A stretch of DNA of 64,000 bases from Streptomyces sp. SAT1 (GTDB lineage: Bacteria; Actinomycetota; Actinomycetes; Streptomycetales; Streptomycetaceae): NCBI RefSeq assembly GCF_001654495.1, contig NZ_CP015849.1, positions 992,001-1,056,000 of the forward strand. Direction: 5' to 3'. Positions within the stretch are counted from its first letter, which is position 1. Each line of letters begins with the position of its first letter. The notes below the pieces were generated by a model that saw only the letters and a list, made by a program, of their open reading frames with translations, did not search any database and was not told the DNA's origin. The translations under genes and the position numbers were made by a program. This document shows positions 1-9,348 of this stretch, piece after piece.

Positions 1-2
1 GG

Positions 3-1145
3 CTGCGCTTCGAGTCCTTCTCCGGCTGCTGCGGGGTGTACGCGCGCCTGGACGTCCTGCGCTCCGGTCTCGACGGCGGCGACGTCGGGCACGGCACGAC
101 CAATGTCGACGTCAACAACCCGCTGCGCGAGGCGCTGTCCCGGATCGGTGCGGACGATCCGCTGCATCTGCGGGTCGGCCCGGAGGAGCTGGCCGTGACC
201 ACGCTGGACGGGCCGGTGGTGGAGAAGAAGGTCCCGCTGCCCGACCGGTGGCTGCGGGGCTTCGCCGAGGCCCAGGTCATAGCGTCCGCCTTCGATCTGC
301 GGGCCGAGCTGACCGCGGCCGAGGCGGTGCGCTTCCTGCGGTCGCTGCCGCGCGGCAGCCGCGGCGGCGGCCCGCGCTGGGTGGTGCCCGCGGGGCGCAC
401 GCTGCGGCCCACGACACGGCCGGTGCCCGGCGCGGTGTGCCTGCCGGGGCCGGAGCGGCTGGCCTCGCTCCAGCGGGTGCTGCGCCATGCGACGGCCCTG
501 CGCATCTACGGCCCGGCGGTGGGCGGCGACGCCGCGGCGGCCAGCGCCTGGGAGGCCGTCCTGCCCGGTATGCGGCTGACGCTGACGCTGTCCCCGGACG
601 CCTCGCGCGGCTTCTCCGGCGAGGGCGGTGTCCTGGAGGCGCTGGCCGGTGAGGAGGCCGCCGAGGACGCCGAGCTGATCTCGGTGCTGCTGGCCTGGGA
701 GCCCCGCGTCGACATCGCCGACCTGGCCGCCTCCTCCGGGCTGACCCCGGAGCGCGTGCGCGCCGCGCTGGTGCGGCTCGGCACCTCGGGCCGCGTCGGC
801 TACGACACCGCCGAGGCCGCGTACTTCCACCGGGAGCTGCCCTACGACGCCGGGCGCGCCGAGCGGCACAACCCGCGGCTGCGGGCCGCACGGGCACTGG
901 CCGACGCGGGCGCGGTGGCGCTGGACGGCGCCCTGGCGACGGTCACGGCCGAGGACGGGCACACCCACCGGGTGCGCGGCGAGGACGGGGCGCTCAGTTG
1001 CAGTTGCCTGTGGTGGGCGAAGTACCGGGGCGGACGCGGACCGTGCAAGCACGCGCTCGCGGTGAGCATGGTGCGGCGCGGCCGTACAGGTGGGACACAG
1101 AACGGGACGCGCGGCGGCGCGGCGGTCGACGGGGGTGCGCGATGA
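3..1145 (+). CDS. SWIM zinc finger protein, 5' end outside window
   Basis: The reading frame is open to the left edge (codons begin at base 3), so the N-terminus is missing; the GTG at 36 is internal. About 380 residues are visible. The diagnostic feature is a C-terminal SWIM zinc finger, C-x-C-x12-C-x-H (CSC...PCKH), roughly 35 residues before the stop, followed by a short basic and Gly-rich tail. Middle residues (about 210-260) look like a winged-helix segment (DIADLAASSGLTPERVRAAL). SWIM fingers bind zinc and are thought to mediate nucleic acid or protein contacts. The stop overlaps the next start as ATGA, so the two are translationally coupled. In actinobacteria such genes often sit with MoxR-type AAA and vWA genes; that would lie outside this window and is inference. 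Confidence 0.85.
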   Translation: MRFESFSGCCGVYARLDVLRSGLDGGDVGHGTTNVDVNNPLREALSRIGADDPLHLRVGPEELAVTTLDGPVVEKKVPLPDRWLRGFAEAQVIASAFDLRAELTAAEAVRFLRSLPRGSRGGGPRWVVPAGRTLRPTTRPVPGAVCLPGPERLASLQRVLRHATALRIYGPAVGGDAAAASAWEAVLPGMRLTLTLSPDASRGFSGEGGVLEALAGEEAAEDAELISVLLAWEPRVDIADLAASSGLTPERVRAALVRLGTSGRVGYDTAEAAYFHRELPYDAGRAERHNPRLRAARALADAGAVALDGALATVTAEDGHTHRVRGEDGALSCSCLWWAKYRGGRGPCKHALAVSMVRRGRTGGTQNGTRGGAAVDGGAR

Positions 1146-3805
1146 GCGGGCTGATGGACGCGGTACGGGCCGGACGGACGGCCGAGACGGTCGCCCTGCT
1201 CGACGGGATGACCGACGCCGAGCGACGGGCGGAGTTCCCCGCGCTGAAGGAGTTGCGCAAGGAGCTGCGGGCCGCGCGGTGGGGCGCGGAGTCCCGCCGC
1301 GCCTACCCCGCGCTGCACGCGGCGGGCGCGGCCTGTCAGACCGGGGCGGCGGGCGTGGCGACCTGGATCGCGGCCGCCGACATGCGCTGGCCGGGTGCCG
1401 CCCCCGCGGTCTTCCTCCATCTGCTGGGCGACCGGGATCCGGCCTGGCTGACCGACGTGGTGCACCGGCTCGCCCAGCGGCCCGCCTCCTCGGGGGTGCG
1501 GTTCGAGCTGATGGCCGGACTGGTGCGGCTGGCCGGCTGCCCGGTGCCGACGACCGACGCCTATGTGCGGGGCTGGGCGCAGCACATGGCCGGGCTGTGG
1601 CAGCGCGGTGGCCATCTGGCGGACCGGCTGCGCGGCGAGCCGCAGCTGAGGGAGCTGGTGCGGGCGCTCTTCGCTACGGAGGACATCGGCGGAGTGCTCG
1701 GCTGGGGCTCGGAGGAGGGCCCGCACAGCTGGCACGGCGCGCTGGCCCTGCTCACCGCGGACGGCAGGCTCGATCGCGCGGAGACGGTCGACGCCTGTGT
1801 GGCCCGGCTGCTGCGCGGCGGCTCCACCGGTGACCACCGGGCGTTCCTGCGGGTGCTGAAGGCGCTCGACCTGACCCGCGAGGAGGAGCGGGCACGGGTG
1901 GCCGACTGGGTGGCGATGGCCTCCGACGCGGCGTCCCCGGTGGCCGCCCACGCACAGGCGCTGCTCGGCGCCCTGGCCCTGGACGGTGAACTGCCCCACC
2001 GCGCGCTGGCGCAGTTGTCCGCCGCGGTCCTGTTCCGTCCGGAGCGCAAGCTGGTGCGGACGCAGCTGGTGCTGCTGGGCAAGGTGCTCGGCCGGGACGC
2101 CGGCGCCGCCGACGCGCTGCTGCCCACCGTCGCCGGGGCCTTCGGGCACGAGGACGCGGATGTGCAGGAGCGGACGCTCAAGCTCGTGGAGCGGCATCTG
2201 AAAAAGCTGCGGTCCACCGAGGCGCGGGCGTCCGTCGTGGCGGCGGCCGGGCAGCTCGGGCCCGCGCTGCGCGCCCGCGCGACCGGTTCCCTGGGCGCGG
2301 CGCCGCTGGACGCGTCCGCGCTGGTGCACGAGGAGATCCTGCCGCCGGTGCCGGGCCCGGCGCGGCTCGCCCCGGCCCCGTCCTCGCCCGCCGAGCTGGC
2401 CGAGGAGGTGGGGGCCGCCCTGGCGGCGGAGAGCGACAGCGCCACGTTCGAGCGGACCCTGGACGGGCTGGTGCGCCACGCGTTCAGCGATGCGGCGGCG
2501 CTGCGGGAGGCGCTGGAGCCGGTGGTCGCCCCCCGCTGGTGGGCGGAGACCGAGGAGCACGCCGCCGTGCGCGTCGAGAGCCGCTTCCACCGGCACTACC
2601 GGGGCCTGGTGGGCACGTCGGACGCCCTCGACCTGCTGCTGGTCGCCCTGCACGAGAAGGTGAGCGTCACCAGGCTCCACCGCGCCACGCAGGCAGAGGT
2701 GCCCAGGCACCTCTGCGGGCACGGCGCGCTGTCGCACGCCTTCGACAGCCGGGTGTGGGAAGTGGCGTACCGGATACGGACTCGGCCGCTGCCCTTCCTG
2801 CTCGCGACGCCCACCTGGAGCACGGGCCTGCTGGAGCCCGGCGAACTGGTGACGCGCCTGGAGGAGTACGGGCGGCTGGGGGCGCGGGTGGCGGCGGCCG
2901 ACTTCGCGCAGGCCCTGCTGCGGGTGCGGCGCGAGGACCGCGCGGCGGCCGAGACGGCGGCCCGGCGGGCGGCGTCCCTGGGCACGGCGGAGGGGGCCCG
3001 GCTCGCCCGCTGGCTGGCCGAGGAGCGCCCCGAGCTGCCGGTGGTCCGGCGGACCACGTCGGGTCCGGCGATCCTGACCGAGTTCGGTGAACTGCGCGAA
3101 CTCCAGCAGGACTTCCCGCCCGCCTTCCGGGCGCTGGGCAGGCCGGTGAGCGCGTCCCAGGAGGGGCGCGACTGCTACCACTGGTACGACTCGCTGAAGG
3201 CGCAGTGGCCGGCCGTGCTGCCCGAGCGGCGTGAGCTGGTGGCGGTGCGGATGCTGCGCGACCTGTCCCACCTCGCCCTGCACGACGTACGGGGCATGTC
3301 CCATGTGCTGCCGCTGCTGGCCGAGTCCGGCGGGGAGGCGGGCGAGACGACGCATCTCGCCGTGGCGTACGGGCTGGGGGCGCGGCATCCGGAGGACCGG
3401 CTCGCCGCCGTCGACGCGCTGCTGGTGCTGGCGGCGCGCGGGCAACTGGACGCGCCCCGGCTCGGTGCGGACCTGGGGCAGCTGATACGGCGCGGCGCCG
3501 TGAAGCCGCTCCGCCTCGTGGACTCGCTGCGGACGGCCGCCGCCACCGGAGCGCACACCACCGTGTGGAACCTGCTGGGGCACACCCTGCCCGTGCTGCT
3601 CGCCGATCTCGCCACCGACGGGCCGGCCGCGCCGGTGCGCGGGCTCGGGGAACTGCTGGCGGTCGCCGCCGAGTGCGCCGAACGGTCGGGGGCGCGCGGT
3701 GAGCTGCCCCACCTGGCCGGGGCGGCGGAGCGGCGCGGCTCGTCCCGGGTGGTCACGGAGGCCCGCCGGCTGCGCGGCGCGCTGACGGCGGGGCTGGCCG
3801 CCTGA
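1142..3805 (+). CDS. DUF6493-type large protein
   Basis: An 887-residue Ala/Leu/Arg-rich, almost entirely helical protein without signal peptide or membrane segment. The start ATG is inside the ATGA overlap with the SWIM gene. Long runs of amphipathic helices (for example around residues 80-330 and 640-880) suggest HEAT/ARM-like scaffolding. I recognise the opening (MSGLMDAVRAGRTAE) and the overall organisation as the DUF6493 family, which travels with SWIM proteins in streptomycetes; this is from memory. No catalytic motif is visible. Coupled translation argues for a stable complex with the SWIM protein. Function unknown. A small hairpin just after the stop may end the transcript. Confidence 0.75.
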   Translation: MSGLMDAVRAGRTAETVALLDGMTDAERRAEFPALKELRKELRAARWGAESRRAYPALHAAGAACQTGAAGVATWIAAADMRWPGAAPAVFLHLLGDRDPAWLTDVVHRLAQRPASSGVRFELMAGLVRLAGCPVPTTDAYVRGWAQHMAGLWQRGGHLADRLRGEPQLRELVRALFATEDIGGVLGWGSEEGPHSWHGALALLTADGRLDRAETVDACVARLLRGGSTGDHRAFLRVLKALDLTREEERARVADWVAMASDAASPVAAHAQALLGALALDGELPHRALAQLSAAVLFRPERKLVRTQLVLLGKVLGRDAGAADALLPTVAGAFGHEDADVQERTLKLVERHLKKLRSTEARASVVAAAGQLGPALRARATGSLGAAPLDASALVHEEILPPVPGPARLAPAPSSPAELAEEVGAALAAESDSATFERTLDGLVRHAFSDAAALREALEPVVAPRWWAETEEHAAVRVESRFHRHYRGLVGTSDALDLLLVALHEKVSVTRLHRATQAEVPRHLCGHGALSHAFDSRVWEVAYRIRTRPLPFLLATPTWSTGLLEPGELVTRLEEYGRLGARVAAADFAQALLRVRREDRAAAETAARRAASLGTAEGARLARWLAEERPELPVVRRTTSGPAILTEFGELRELQQDFPPAFRALGRPVSASQEGRDCYHWYDSLKAQWPAVLPERRELVAVRMLRDLSHLALHDVRGMSHVLPLLAESGGEAGETTHLAVAYGLGARHPEDRLAAVDALLVLAARGQLDAPRLGADLGQLIRRGAVKPLRLVDSLRTAAATGAHTTVWNLLGHTLPVLLADLATDGPAAPVRGLGELLAVAAECAERSGARGELPHLAGAAERRGSSRVVTEARRLRGALTAGLAA

Positions 3806-3814
3806 CGCGCCACG

Positions 3815-3830
3815 GCTCCCGTCCGGGAGC
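3815..3830 (+). terminator. short hairpin after DUF6493 gene
   Basis: GCTCCC-GTCC-GGGAGC, a perfect six-base stem ten bases after the stop at 3805. There is no T-tract. It could be a weak terminator or an mRNA 3' end stabiliser. Confidence 0.35.
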
Positions 3831-3978
3831 GGCACACCTCCCATCAGTCATCGACTGAAGGAAACCCACCGAAGAGCACCGACCGACACGAAAGGCGGTA
3901 TAACGCGCAGATCCGCGCTTTACCAGTAAGTCACAGAGCGTTCGTGATCACGCAACACGGCTCCTCCACAGTGACGGC

Positions 3979-5445
3979 ATGAGAAGAGAAATGTCTGATG
4001 TGACACGGATCACGCGGCACGGGCGTCCGGTGCACCACTGGCGTCGGGACATGGTCGAACTGGCGGCGCTGTTCACGGCCGTCGCGGTGGCCGACGCGGT
4101 GGCGAACCTGATCGGGCACGGCCCGGACGGGCCCGCCCTGCTGGTCGCCTCGGCGCTGGTGCTGCTCGCGACGGCGGGCTTCCACACCTGGTGGGCACGG
4201 CGCCACGGTCACGCGCCTCCCCCGCCGGAGGATACCGGCGCCCGGCCGCACGCCGCCGGGGGACGGCAGGCCGGGTCCGCGCCCGGGTCCACACCGGCGG
4301 CCGGGGACCGCGCCGCGGCGGCGAGCACGCTGTGGCGGATGCGGACGACGGTGCGGGACGAACCGGGGTCGCTGGCCGTGCTCTGCGCGGCCCTGGCCGA
4401 ACGGGGCGTCGACATCCTCAGCCTCCAGACGCATCCGCTCGCGGAGGGCACGGTGGACGAGTTCCTGCTGCGCGCCCCGGGCGGCACCGAGGCGTCGGAG
4501 CTGACCCGGTCGGCGCGGTCGGCCGGTGGCACGGACACCTGGATCGAGCGGGCCGACGCCCACGACCTGGTGGACGCGCCGACGCGGGTCCTCGGCCTGG
4601 CGGCCCGCACCGCGCTGGACACCGCGGAACTCCCGCTGGCGCTGCGCCAGTTGCTGGGCAGGTGCACCATCCGTTCGCTGCCGGGGCGCCCGGCGGGCGG
4701 CGCGGGCGCCGACGGGGAGGTGCCGGCCGAGGGCGTACTGGAGGACACGGTGCTGAGGCTGCGGGCGCCCGAGGGCGGGGTCATCACCGTGGAGCGGCCG
4801 TATCTGCCGTTCACGCCCACGGAGTTCGCGCGGGCCCGCGCGCTGGTGGAGCTGGACACGCGGCTCGGTCCGCGGGTGCCGCGCGGCCAGGACGTGCTGA
4901 CGCTGCCCGAGGGCGAGGCGATCACCGTGCGCCGTGCCGACACCGACGACCTCGCGGCGGCCCGGCGGATGCACGAGCGCTGCTCGGCGCGCACCCTCGG
5001 CCTGCGATACCACGGACCGGTGGGGGACGCCGACCGCTATCTGAACCACCTTCTCAGCCCGCGCTTCGGCCGGACCCTCGCCGCGCAGACCGCGTCCGGC
5101 CGGATCATCGGCCTCGGTCATCTGCTCTGGGACGGCGACGAGACTGAGGTGGCCCTGCTCGTCGAGGACGACTGGCAGCGGCGCGGTGTCGGCGCCGAAC
5201 TGCTGGGCCGGCTCGTGGCCCTGGCCGTCGAGGCGGGCTGCGCGAGCGTGTACGCCGTCACGCAGGCGGCGAACACCGGCATGATCAGCGCCATGCGGGG
5301 TCTCGGCCTGCCGCTGGACTACCAGATCGAGGAGGGCACCTTGGTGATCACGGCCCGGCTGGACACGGGAGCGGTCTCCGGCCGCCCGGCGGCGTACGAC
5401 AGCCGCCGCGAGGAGTACGACGGGCCGGGCCGCTCACGCGGCTGA
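3979..5445 (+). CDS. Membrane-ACT-GNAT protein, probable amino-acid-regulated acetyltransferase
   Basis: 488 residues. Two hydrophobic segments at about residues 25-47 and 52-72 precede a Pro/Gly/Ala-rich linker (75-115). An ACT domain follows from about residue 119 (TTVRDEPGSLAVLCAAL ... GVDILSLQT), a poorly conserved middle section, and a GNAT domain from about 310 to 455 whose acetyl-CoA loop reads QRRGVGAELLG near residue 400. ACT-GNAT fusions are an actinobacterial class; characterised members are protein lysine acetyltransferases controlled by amino acids binding the ACT domain. The N-terminal membrane pair is an addition that would tether the enzyme. ATGs at 3979 and 3991 and the GTG at 4000 are all possible starts; the first keeps the most sequence. 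It stands alone between two hairpins. Confidence 0.8.
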   Translation: MRREMSDVTRITRHGRPVHHWRRDMVELAALFTAVAVADAVANLIGHGPDGPALLVASALVLLATAGFHTWWARRHGHAPPPPEDTGARPHAAGGRQAGSAPGSTPAAGDRAAAASTLWRMRTTVRDEPGSLAVLCAALAERGVDILSLQTHPLAEGTVDEFLLRAPGGTEASELTRSARSAGGTDTWIERADAHDLVDAPTRVLGLAARTALDTAELPLALRQLLGRCTIRSLPGRPAGGAGADGEVPAEGVLEDTVLRLRAPEGGVITVERPYLPFTPTEFARARALVELDTRLGPRVPRGQDVLTLPEGEAITVRRADTDDLAAARRMHERCSARTLGLRYHGPVGDADRYLNHLLSPRFGRTLAAQTASGRIIGLGHLLWDGDETEVALLVEDDWQRRGVGAELLGRLVALAVEAGCASVYAVTQAANTGMISAMRGLGLPLDYQIEEGTLVITARLDTGAVSGRPAAYDSRREEYDGPGRSRG

Positions 5446-5540
5446 CCACGGACGGGCAGCACCGCTGACCACGGACGGGCAGCGCCGGTCCGCGGCCCGA
5501 CGCACACGCTCCCGGTCCGCGGCCCGGCGCACACGCTCCC
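5441..5540. repeat. Two different tandem duplications back to back
   Basis: A 20-base unit starting GCTGACCACGG occurs at 5441-5460 and again at 5464-5483 (perfect, 23-base period); the first copy contains the stop codon of the ACT-GNAT gene. Immediately after, a 27-base unit starting GGTCCGCGGCCC occurs at 5487-5513 and 5514-5540 with one A/G difference. The rest of 5541-5619 is Pro-codon-like C-rich DNA with no gene that I can see. Confidence 0.9.
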
Positions 5541-5619
5541 CCACGCGCCCCACCCGCGTGCCGCCGCTCCCACGGTCCACCACAGCCCACCGAGCACCAC
5601 CCGCTCCCGATCGGCGGCC

Positions 5620-5658
5620 GCCCTCTCCGAAGCCCCCAGCGGGACCCTCGGAGAGGGC
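5620..5658. terminator. Bidirectional terminator between convergent genes
   Basis: An 11-base perfect stem (GCCCTCTCCGA at 5620-5630 with its complement at 5648-5658) with a 17-base loop, placed between the convergent ACT-GNAT and PLP-lyase genes. Confidence 0.7.
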
Positions 5659-5678
5659 GCTCCTCCGGACGGAGGTGC

Positions 5679-6908
5679 TCAGTTCACCGCCGGATGCAGC
5701 CCTTGCGCCTCCCGGCGGTCCCGGTCCTGCGGCTGCCGGTCCCCCAGGGCCGCGTCCAGGTCGGCCCACAGGTCGTCGATGTCCTCCAGACCCACCGACA
5801 TCCGCAGCAGGCGGTCGCTGACCCCGGCGCCGCGCCGGTCCTCGGCGTCCACGATGCGATGGCTGATGGAGGCGGGGTGCTGGATCAGCGTGTCCACGCT
5901 GCCCAGACTCACGGCGGGCGTGATCAGCCGCACCCGGCCGATGACCTCGTGCGGGTCGCCGTGCACCTCGAAGGCGACCATCGCGCCGCCGATGCGCGGG
6001 TAGTGCACACGGGCGATCCGGGGGTCGGCCGCCAGCCGGGCGGCCAGTTCGGCGGCCGTGGCCGAGGCGGCGCGTACCCGCACGGGCAGCGTGGACAGGC
6101 CGCGCAGCAGCAGGTAGCCGGCGAGCGGGTGCAGGACACCGCCGGTGGCGAAGCGCACCTGGCGCAGGCGCCCGGCGAGTTCCTCGTCGCAGGCGACGAC
6201 ACCGGCCATCACATCGCCGTGCCCGCCCAGGTACTTGGTGGCGCTGTGCAGCACCAGCCGGGCGCCCTGCCCGGCCGGGCGCTGGAGCACGGGGGTGGCG
6301 AAGGTGTTGTCGGCGAGCAGCGGTACGGAGCCGCAGGCGTGGGCGACGGCCCGCAGGTCCACCTCGGCCAGCGTCGGGTTGGCCGGGGACTCCACCATCA
6401 CCAGGCCGGTGTCCGGGCGCAGCGCGTCGGCGATGCCCGCCGGGTCGGTCCAGGTCACCTCGGAGCCGAGGAGTCCGGCGGTCAGCAGATGGTCGCTGCA
6501 GCCGTACAGGGGGCGTACCGCCACGACGTGCCGCAGGCCCAGGGCGGACCGGGTGAGCAGGACCGCGCTGAGCGCGGCCATCCCGCTGGCGAAGGCGACC
6601 GCGGCCTCGGTGCCCTCCAGCCGGGCGAGGGCGGTCTCGAAGCGGGACACGGTCGGGTTGCCGAGGCGCCCGTAGACGGGCGGCCCCTCGAACTCGGCGC
6701 CGTCGGCGGCGAAGGCGTCGATGCGGGCGGCCTCGGCCCGGCTGTCGTAGGAGGGGTAGGTGGTGGACAGGTCGATCGGCGGGGCGTGCAGTCCCTGCCG
6801 GGCGAGGTCCTCGCGGCCGGCGTGCACGGCCTCGGTGGCCAGGGCGCGGGGTGCGGGAGGCGGGTCGTCGTACGCGGACGTGCGCGCGGAGTCCATGGGC
6901 GTGTCCAT
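5679..6908 (-). CDS. Cys/Met metabolism PLP-dependent trans-sulfuration enzyme
   Basis: 409 residues from an ATG at 6908; the reading frame continues upstream into the divergent regulator, but this ATG leaves a 59-base shared promoter gap. The fold-type I trans-sulfuration signature is clear: [10 protein letters not shown] near residue 79, [11 protein letters not shown] near 108, VESPANPTL near 172, ADNTFATP near 199, and the PLP lysine Lys225 in [12 protein letters not shown]. Members include cystathionine gamma-synthase, cystathionine beta- and gamma-lyase and methionine gamma-lyase; sequence alone does not settle which. The divergent Lrp/AsnC gene probably controls it in response to an amino acid. 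The C-terminal 20 residues (after DAALGD) are polar and look disordered. Confidence 0.88.
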   Translation of the reverse strand: MDTPMDSARTSAYDDPPPAPRALATEAVHAGREDLARQGLHAPPIDLSTTYPSYDSRAEAARIDAFAADGAEFEGPPVYGRLGNPTVSRFETALARLEGTEAAVAFASGMAALSAVLLTRSALGLRHVVAVRPLYGCSDHLLTAGLLGSEVTWTDPAGIADALRPDTGLVMVESPANPTLAEVDLRAVAHACGSVPLLADNTFATPVLQRPAGQGARLVLHSATKYLGGHGDVMAGVVACDEELAGRLRQVRFATGGVLHPLAGYLLLRGLSTLPVRVRAASATAAELAARLAADPRIARVHYPRIGGAMVAFEVHGDPHEVIGRVRLITPAVSLGSVDTLIQHPASISHRIVDAEDRRGAGVSDRLLRMSVGLEDIDDLWADLDAALGDRQPQDRDRREAQGLHPAVN

Positions 6909-6967
6909 GACGGAAGAGTGAACAGCGGCCGGGGTCGCCGGGCGAAAGGCCGTGTTACGTTCGGCAC

Positions 6968-7459
6968 ATGGCCGCCTCAGTCGTACTGGATCCGGTGGAT
7001 CTCCATCTGCTGCGACTGCTGCAGAACGACGCCCGGACCACCTACCGCGATCTCGCCGCGCGGATCGGGGTCGCTCCGTCGACCTGTCTCGACCGCGTGA
7101 CCCGGCTGCGCCGCTCGGGCGTGATCCTCGGCCACCAGCTGCGGCTGGACCCCGCCAAGCTGGGCCGTGGTCTCCAGGCACTGCTGTCGGTGCAGGTCAG
7201 GCCGCATCGCCGGGAGCTGGTGGGGCCGTTCGTCGACCGGATCAGAGCGCTGCCGGAGTCGCTGACGGTGTTCCATCTGACCGGGCCCGACGACTACCTG
7301 GTGCATGTGGCGGTGGCGGACATGGCGGATCTGCAGCGTCTGGTGCTGGACGAGTTCACGGCACGGCGCGAGGTGGCCCGGGTGGAGACCCGGTTGATCT
7401 TCCAGCAGTGGGACTGCGGGCCGCTGCTGCCGCCGGGCGAGCGGCCCGCGACGCTCTGA
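6968..7459 (+). CDS. Lrp/AsnC family transcriptional regulator
   Basis: 163 residues. An N-terminal winged helix (LDPVDLHLLRLLQND ... TYRDLAARIGVAPSTC, recognition helix about residues 38-52) is followed by the RAM effector domain (about 70-150; LTVFHLTGPDDYLVHVAV). Lrp/AsnC proteins form dimers and octamers and sense amino acids through the RAM domain. It is divergent from the trans-sulfuration enzyme with only 59 bases between starts, the usual arrangement for a local regulator and its target. I could not pick out a convincing operator in so short a gap. Confidence 0.92.
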   Translation: MAASVVLDPVDLHLLRLLQNDARTTYRDLAARIGVAPSTCLDRVTRLRRSGVILGHQLRLDPAKLGRGLQALLSVQVRPHRRELVGPFVDRIRALPESLTVFHLTGPDDYLVHVAVADMADLQRLVLDEFTARREVARVETRLIFQQWDCGPLLPPGERPATL

Positions 7460-7549
7460 GCGAAATCGGACCGGTAACCGGCGGTTCCGGGCCGCTCGCG
7501 CGGACAACCGGGCTGACGCGGACCACGTCCTCGTACGAGGATGGGCCGC

Positions 7550-9241
7550 ATGTCAGACACCAAGAGCCCGCTGCCCCGTCAGGTCGCCGACGCCTACGTC
7601 GACGAACTCATCGCCCTCGACCCGATCACCGGTACGTACCTCGGCGTGAAGGAGAGTTCGGGCAAGCTGCCCGACACCTCGCCCGCGGGTCAGGAGGCGG
7701 TCGCGGAGCTGGCGCGCACCACGCTGGCGCGGCTGGCCGAGGCGGAGCGCCGCCCCGGCGCGGACTCCGAGGCCGAGCGCCGGTGCGCGCGCCTGCTGCG
7801 CGAGCGGCTGACCGCGGAGATCGCGGTGCACGAGGCCGACGAGGGCCTGCGCGCGGTGAGCAACATCCACAGCCCGGTGCACTCGGTGCGCGAGGCGTTC
7901 ACCATCACCCCCACCGACACCGACGAGGACTGGGCGGCGGTCGCCGAGCGGCTGCGCGCGGTCCCGGCCGCGCTGGAGGGCTACCGCGAGTCCCTGGGCC
8001 TGGGTCTCGAACGCAAGCTGTACGCGGCGCCGCGGCCGACGCAGACCTTCATCGGCCAGCTCACCGAGTGGTCGGACACGGACGGCTCGGGCCGCGGCTG
8101 GTTCGAGGACTTCGCCGCCGCCGGCCCCGACTCCCTGCGCGGCGAACTGGACGAGGCCGCGCGGGCGGCCACCGCCTCCGTCGTCGCGCTGCGGGACTGG
8201 ATGCGGGACGTCTACGCGCCGGCCGTCGAGGGCACGCCGAACACGGTCGGCCGCGAACGCTACGCGCGTTTCTCCCGCTACTACAACGGCACGGACCTGA
8301 ATCTGGACGAGGCCTACGCGTACGGCTGGTCGGAGTTCCACCGGCTGCTCGGCGAGATGAAGAAGGAGGCCGAGAAGGTCCTGCCGGGCGCCGAGACCCC
8401 GTGGACGGCGCTCGCGCACCTGGACGAGCACGGCACGCACATCGAGGGCGTCGACGAGGTCCGCGACTGGCTCCAGGGCCTGATGGACGAGGCGATCGAG
8501 GCGCTCGACGGCACCCACTTCGAACTCGCCGAGCGGGTACGGCGGGTGGAGTCCCGCATCGCGCCGCCCGGCGGTGCCGCCGCCCCCTACTACACCGCTC
8601 CGTCCGCCGACTTCTCCCGGCCGGGCCGGACCTGGCTGCCCACCATGGGGCAGACCCGCTTCCCGGTCTACGACCTGGTCTCGACCTGGTACCACGAGGG
8701 TGTGCCGGGCCACCACCTCCAGCTCGCGCAGTGGGCGCACGTGGCGGACAGCCTCTCGCGCTACCAGGCGACCGTGGGCATCGTCAGCGCCAACGCCGAG
8801 GGCTGGGCGCTGTACGCGGAGCGCCTGATGGACGAACTCGGTTTTCTCACCGACCCGGAGCGGCGGCTCGGCTACCTGGACGCGCAGATGATGCGCGCCG
8901 TCCGCGTCATCATCGACATCGGCATGCACCTGGAGCTGGAGATCCCGGCGGACTCGCCGTTCCACCCGGGCGAGCGCTGGACGCCTGAGCTGGCCCTGGA
9001 GTTCTTCGGCGCGCACAGCAGCCGTCCGCGGGACTTCGTGGCGAGCGAGCTGATCCGCTATCTGTCGATGCCCGGCCAGGCCATCGGCTACAAGCTGGGC
9101 GAGCGTGCCTGGCTGCTGGGCCGGGAGAACGCCCGGAAGCGGCACGGCGACGCGTTCGACGCCAAGTCCTGGCACATGGCGGCGCTCTCGCAGGGCTCGC
9201 TGGGCCTGGACGACCTGCTGGACGAGCTGTCCCAGCTGTGA
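7550..9241 (+). CDS. DUF885 family protein, putative zinc-dependent peptidase
   Basis: 563 residues from the ATG at 7550 (another in-frame ATG lies at 7541). The family hallmark is the gluzincin-like helix TWYHEGVPGHHLQLAQ around residues 380-395, with HE-x-x-x-x-HH as likely metal ligands, followed by an acidic helix containing NAEGWALYAERLMDELG, which supplies the downstream glutamate. No signal peptide or membrane segment is visible, so it should be cytoplasmic. DUF885 proteins are annotated as hydrolases or peptidases, mostly without proven substrates. Single gene, ending at a very strong hairpin. Confidence 0.85.
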   Translation: MSDTKSPLPRQVADAYVDELIALDPITGTYLGVKESSGKLPDTSPAGQEAVAELARTTLARLAEAERRPGADSEAERRCARLLRERLTAEIAVHEADEGLRAVSNIHSPVHSVREAFTITPTDTDEDWAAVAERLRAVPAALEGYRESLGLGLERKLYAAPRPTQTFIGQLTEWSDTDGSGRGWFEDFAAAGPDSLRGELDEAARAATASVVALRDWMRDVYAPAVEGTPNTVGRERYARFSRYYNGTDLNLDEAYAYGWSEFHRLLGEMKKEAEKVLPGAETPWTALAHLDEHGTHIEGVDEVRDWLQGLMDEAIEALDGTHFELAERVRRVESRIAPPGGAAAPYYTAPSADFSRPGRTWLPTMGQTRFPVYDLVSTWYHEGVPGHHLQLAQWAHVADSLSRYQATVGIVSANAEGWALYAERLMDELGFLTDPERRLGYLDAQMMRAVRVIIDIGMHLELEIPADSPFHPGERWTPELALEFFGAHSSRPRDFVASELIRYLSMPGQAIGYKLGERAWLLGRENARKRHGDAFDAKSWHMAALSQGSLGLDDLLDELSQL

Positions 9242-9267
9242 CCCGTCCCTGAGGCGGAGAGAAGAAG

Positions 9268-9307
9268 GGGGTGGGGGCGGCCGGACTCCTCCGGCCGCCC
9301 CCACCCC
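9268..9307. terminator. Strong bidirectional terminator hairpin
   Basis: A perfect 17-base G/C stem (9268-9284 pairs with 9291-9307) with the six-base loop ACTCCT, between the convergent DUF885 and rhodanese genes. Confidence 0.85.
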
Positions 9308-9348
9308 CCCGGCCACGCTCCTGCTCCCCGCTGTGCCCGTGCCGCCGC

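Noticed and set aside
842-3844. 1000-codon frame on the minus strand over the DUF6493 gene
   Set aside because: It is the antisense shadow of a highly GC-biased gene; composition is Arg/Pro/Gly/Gln-rich without domains.
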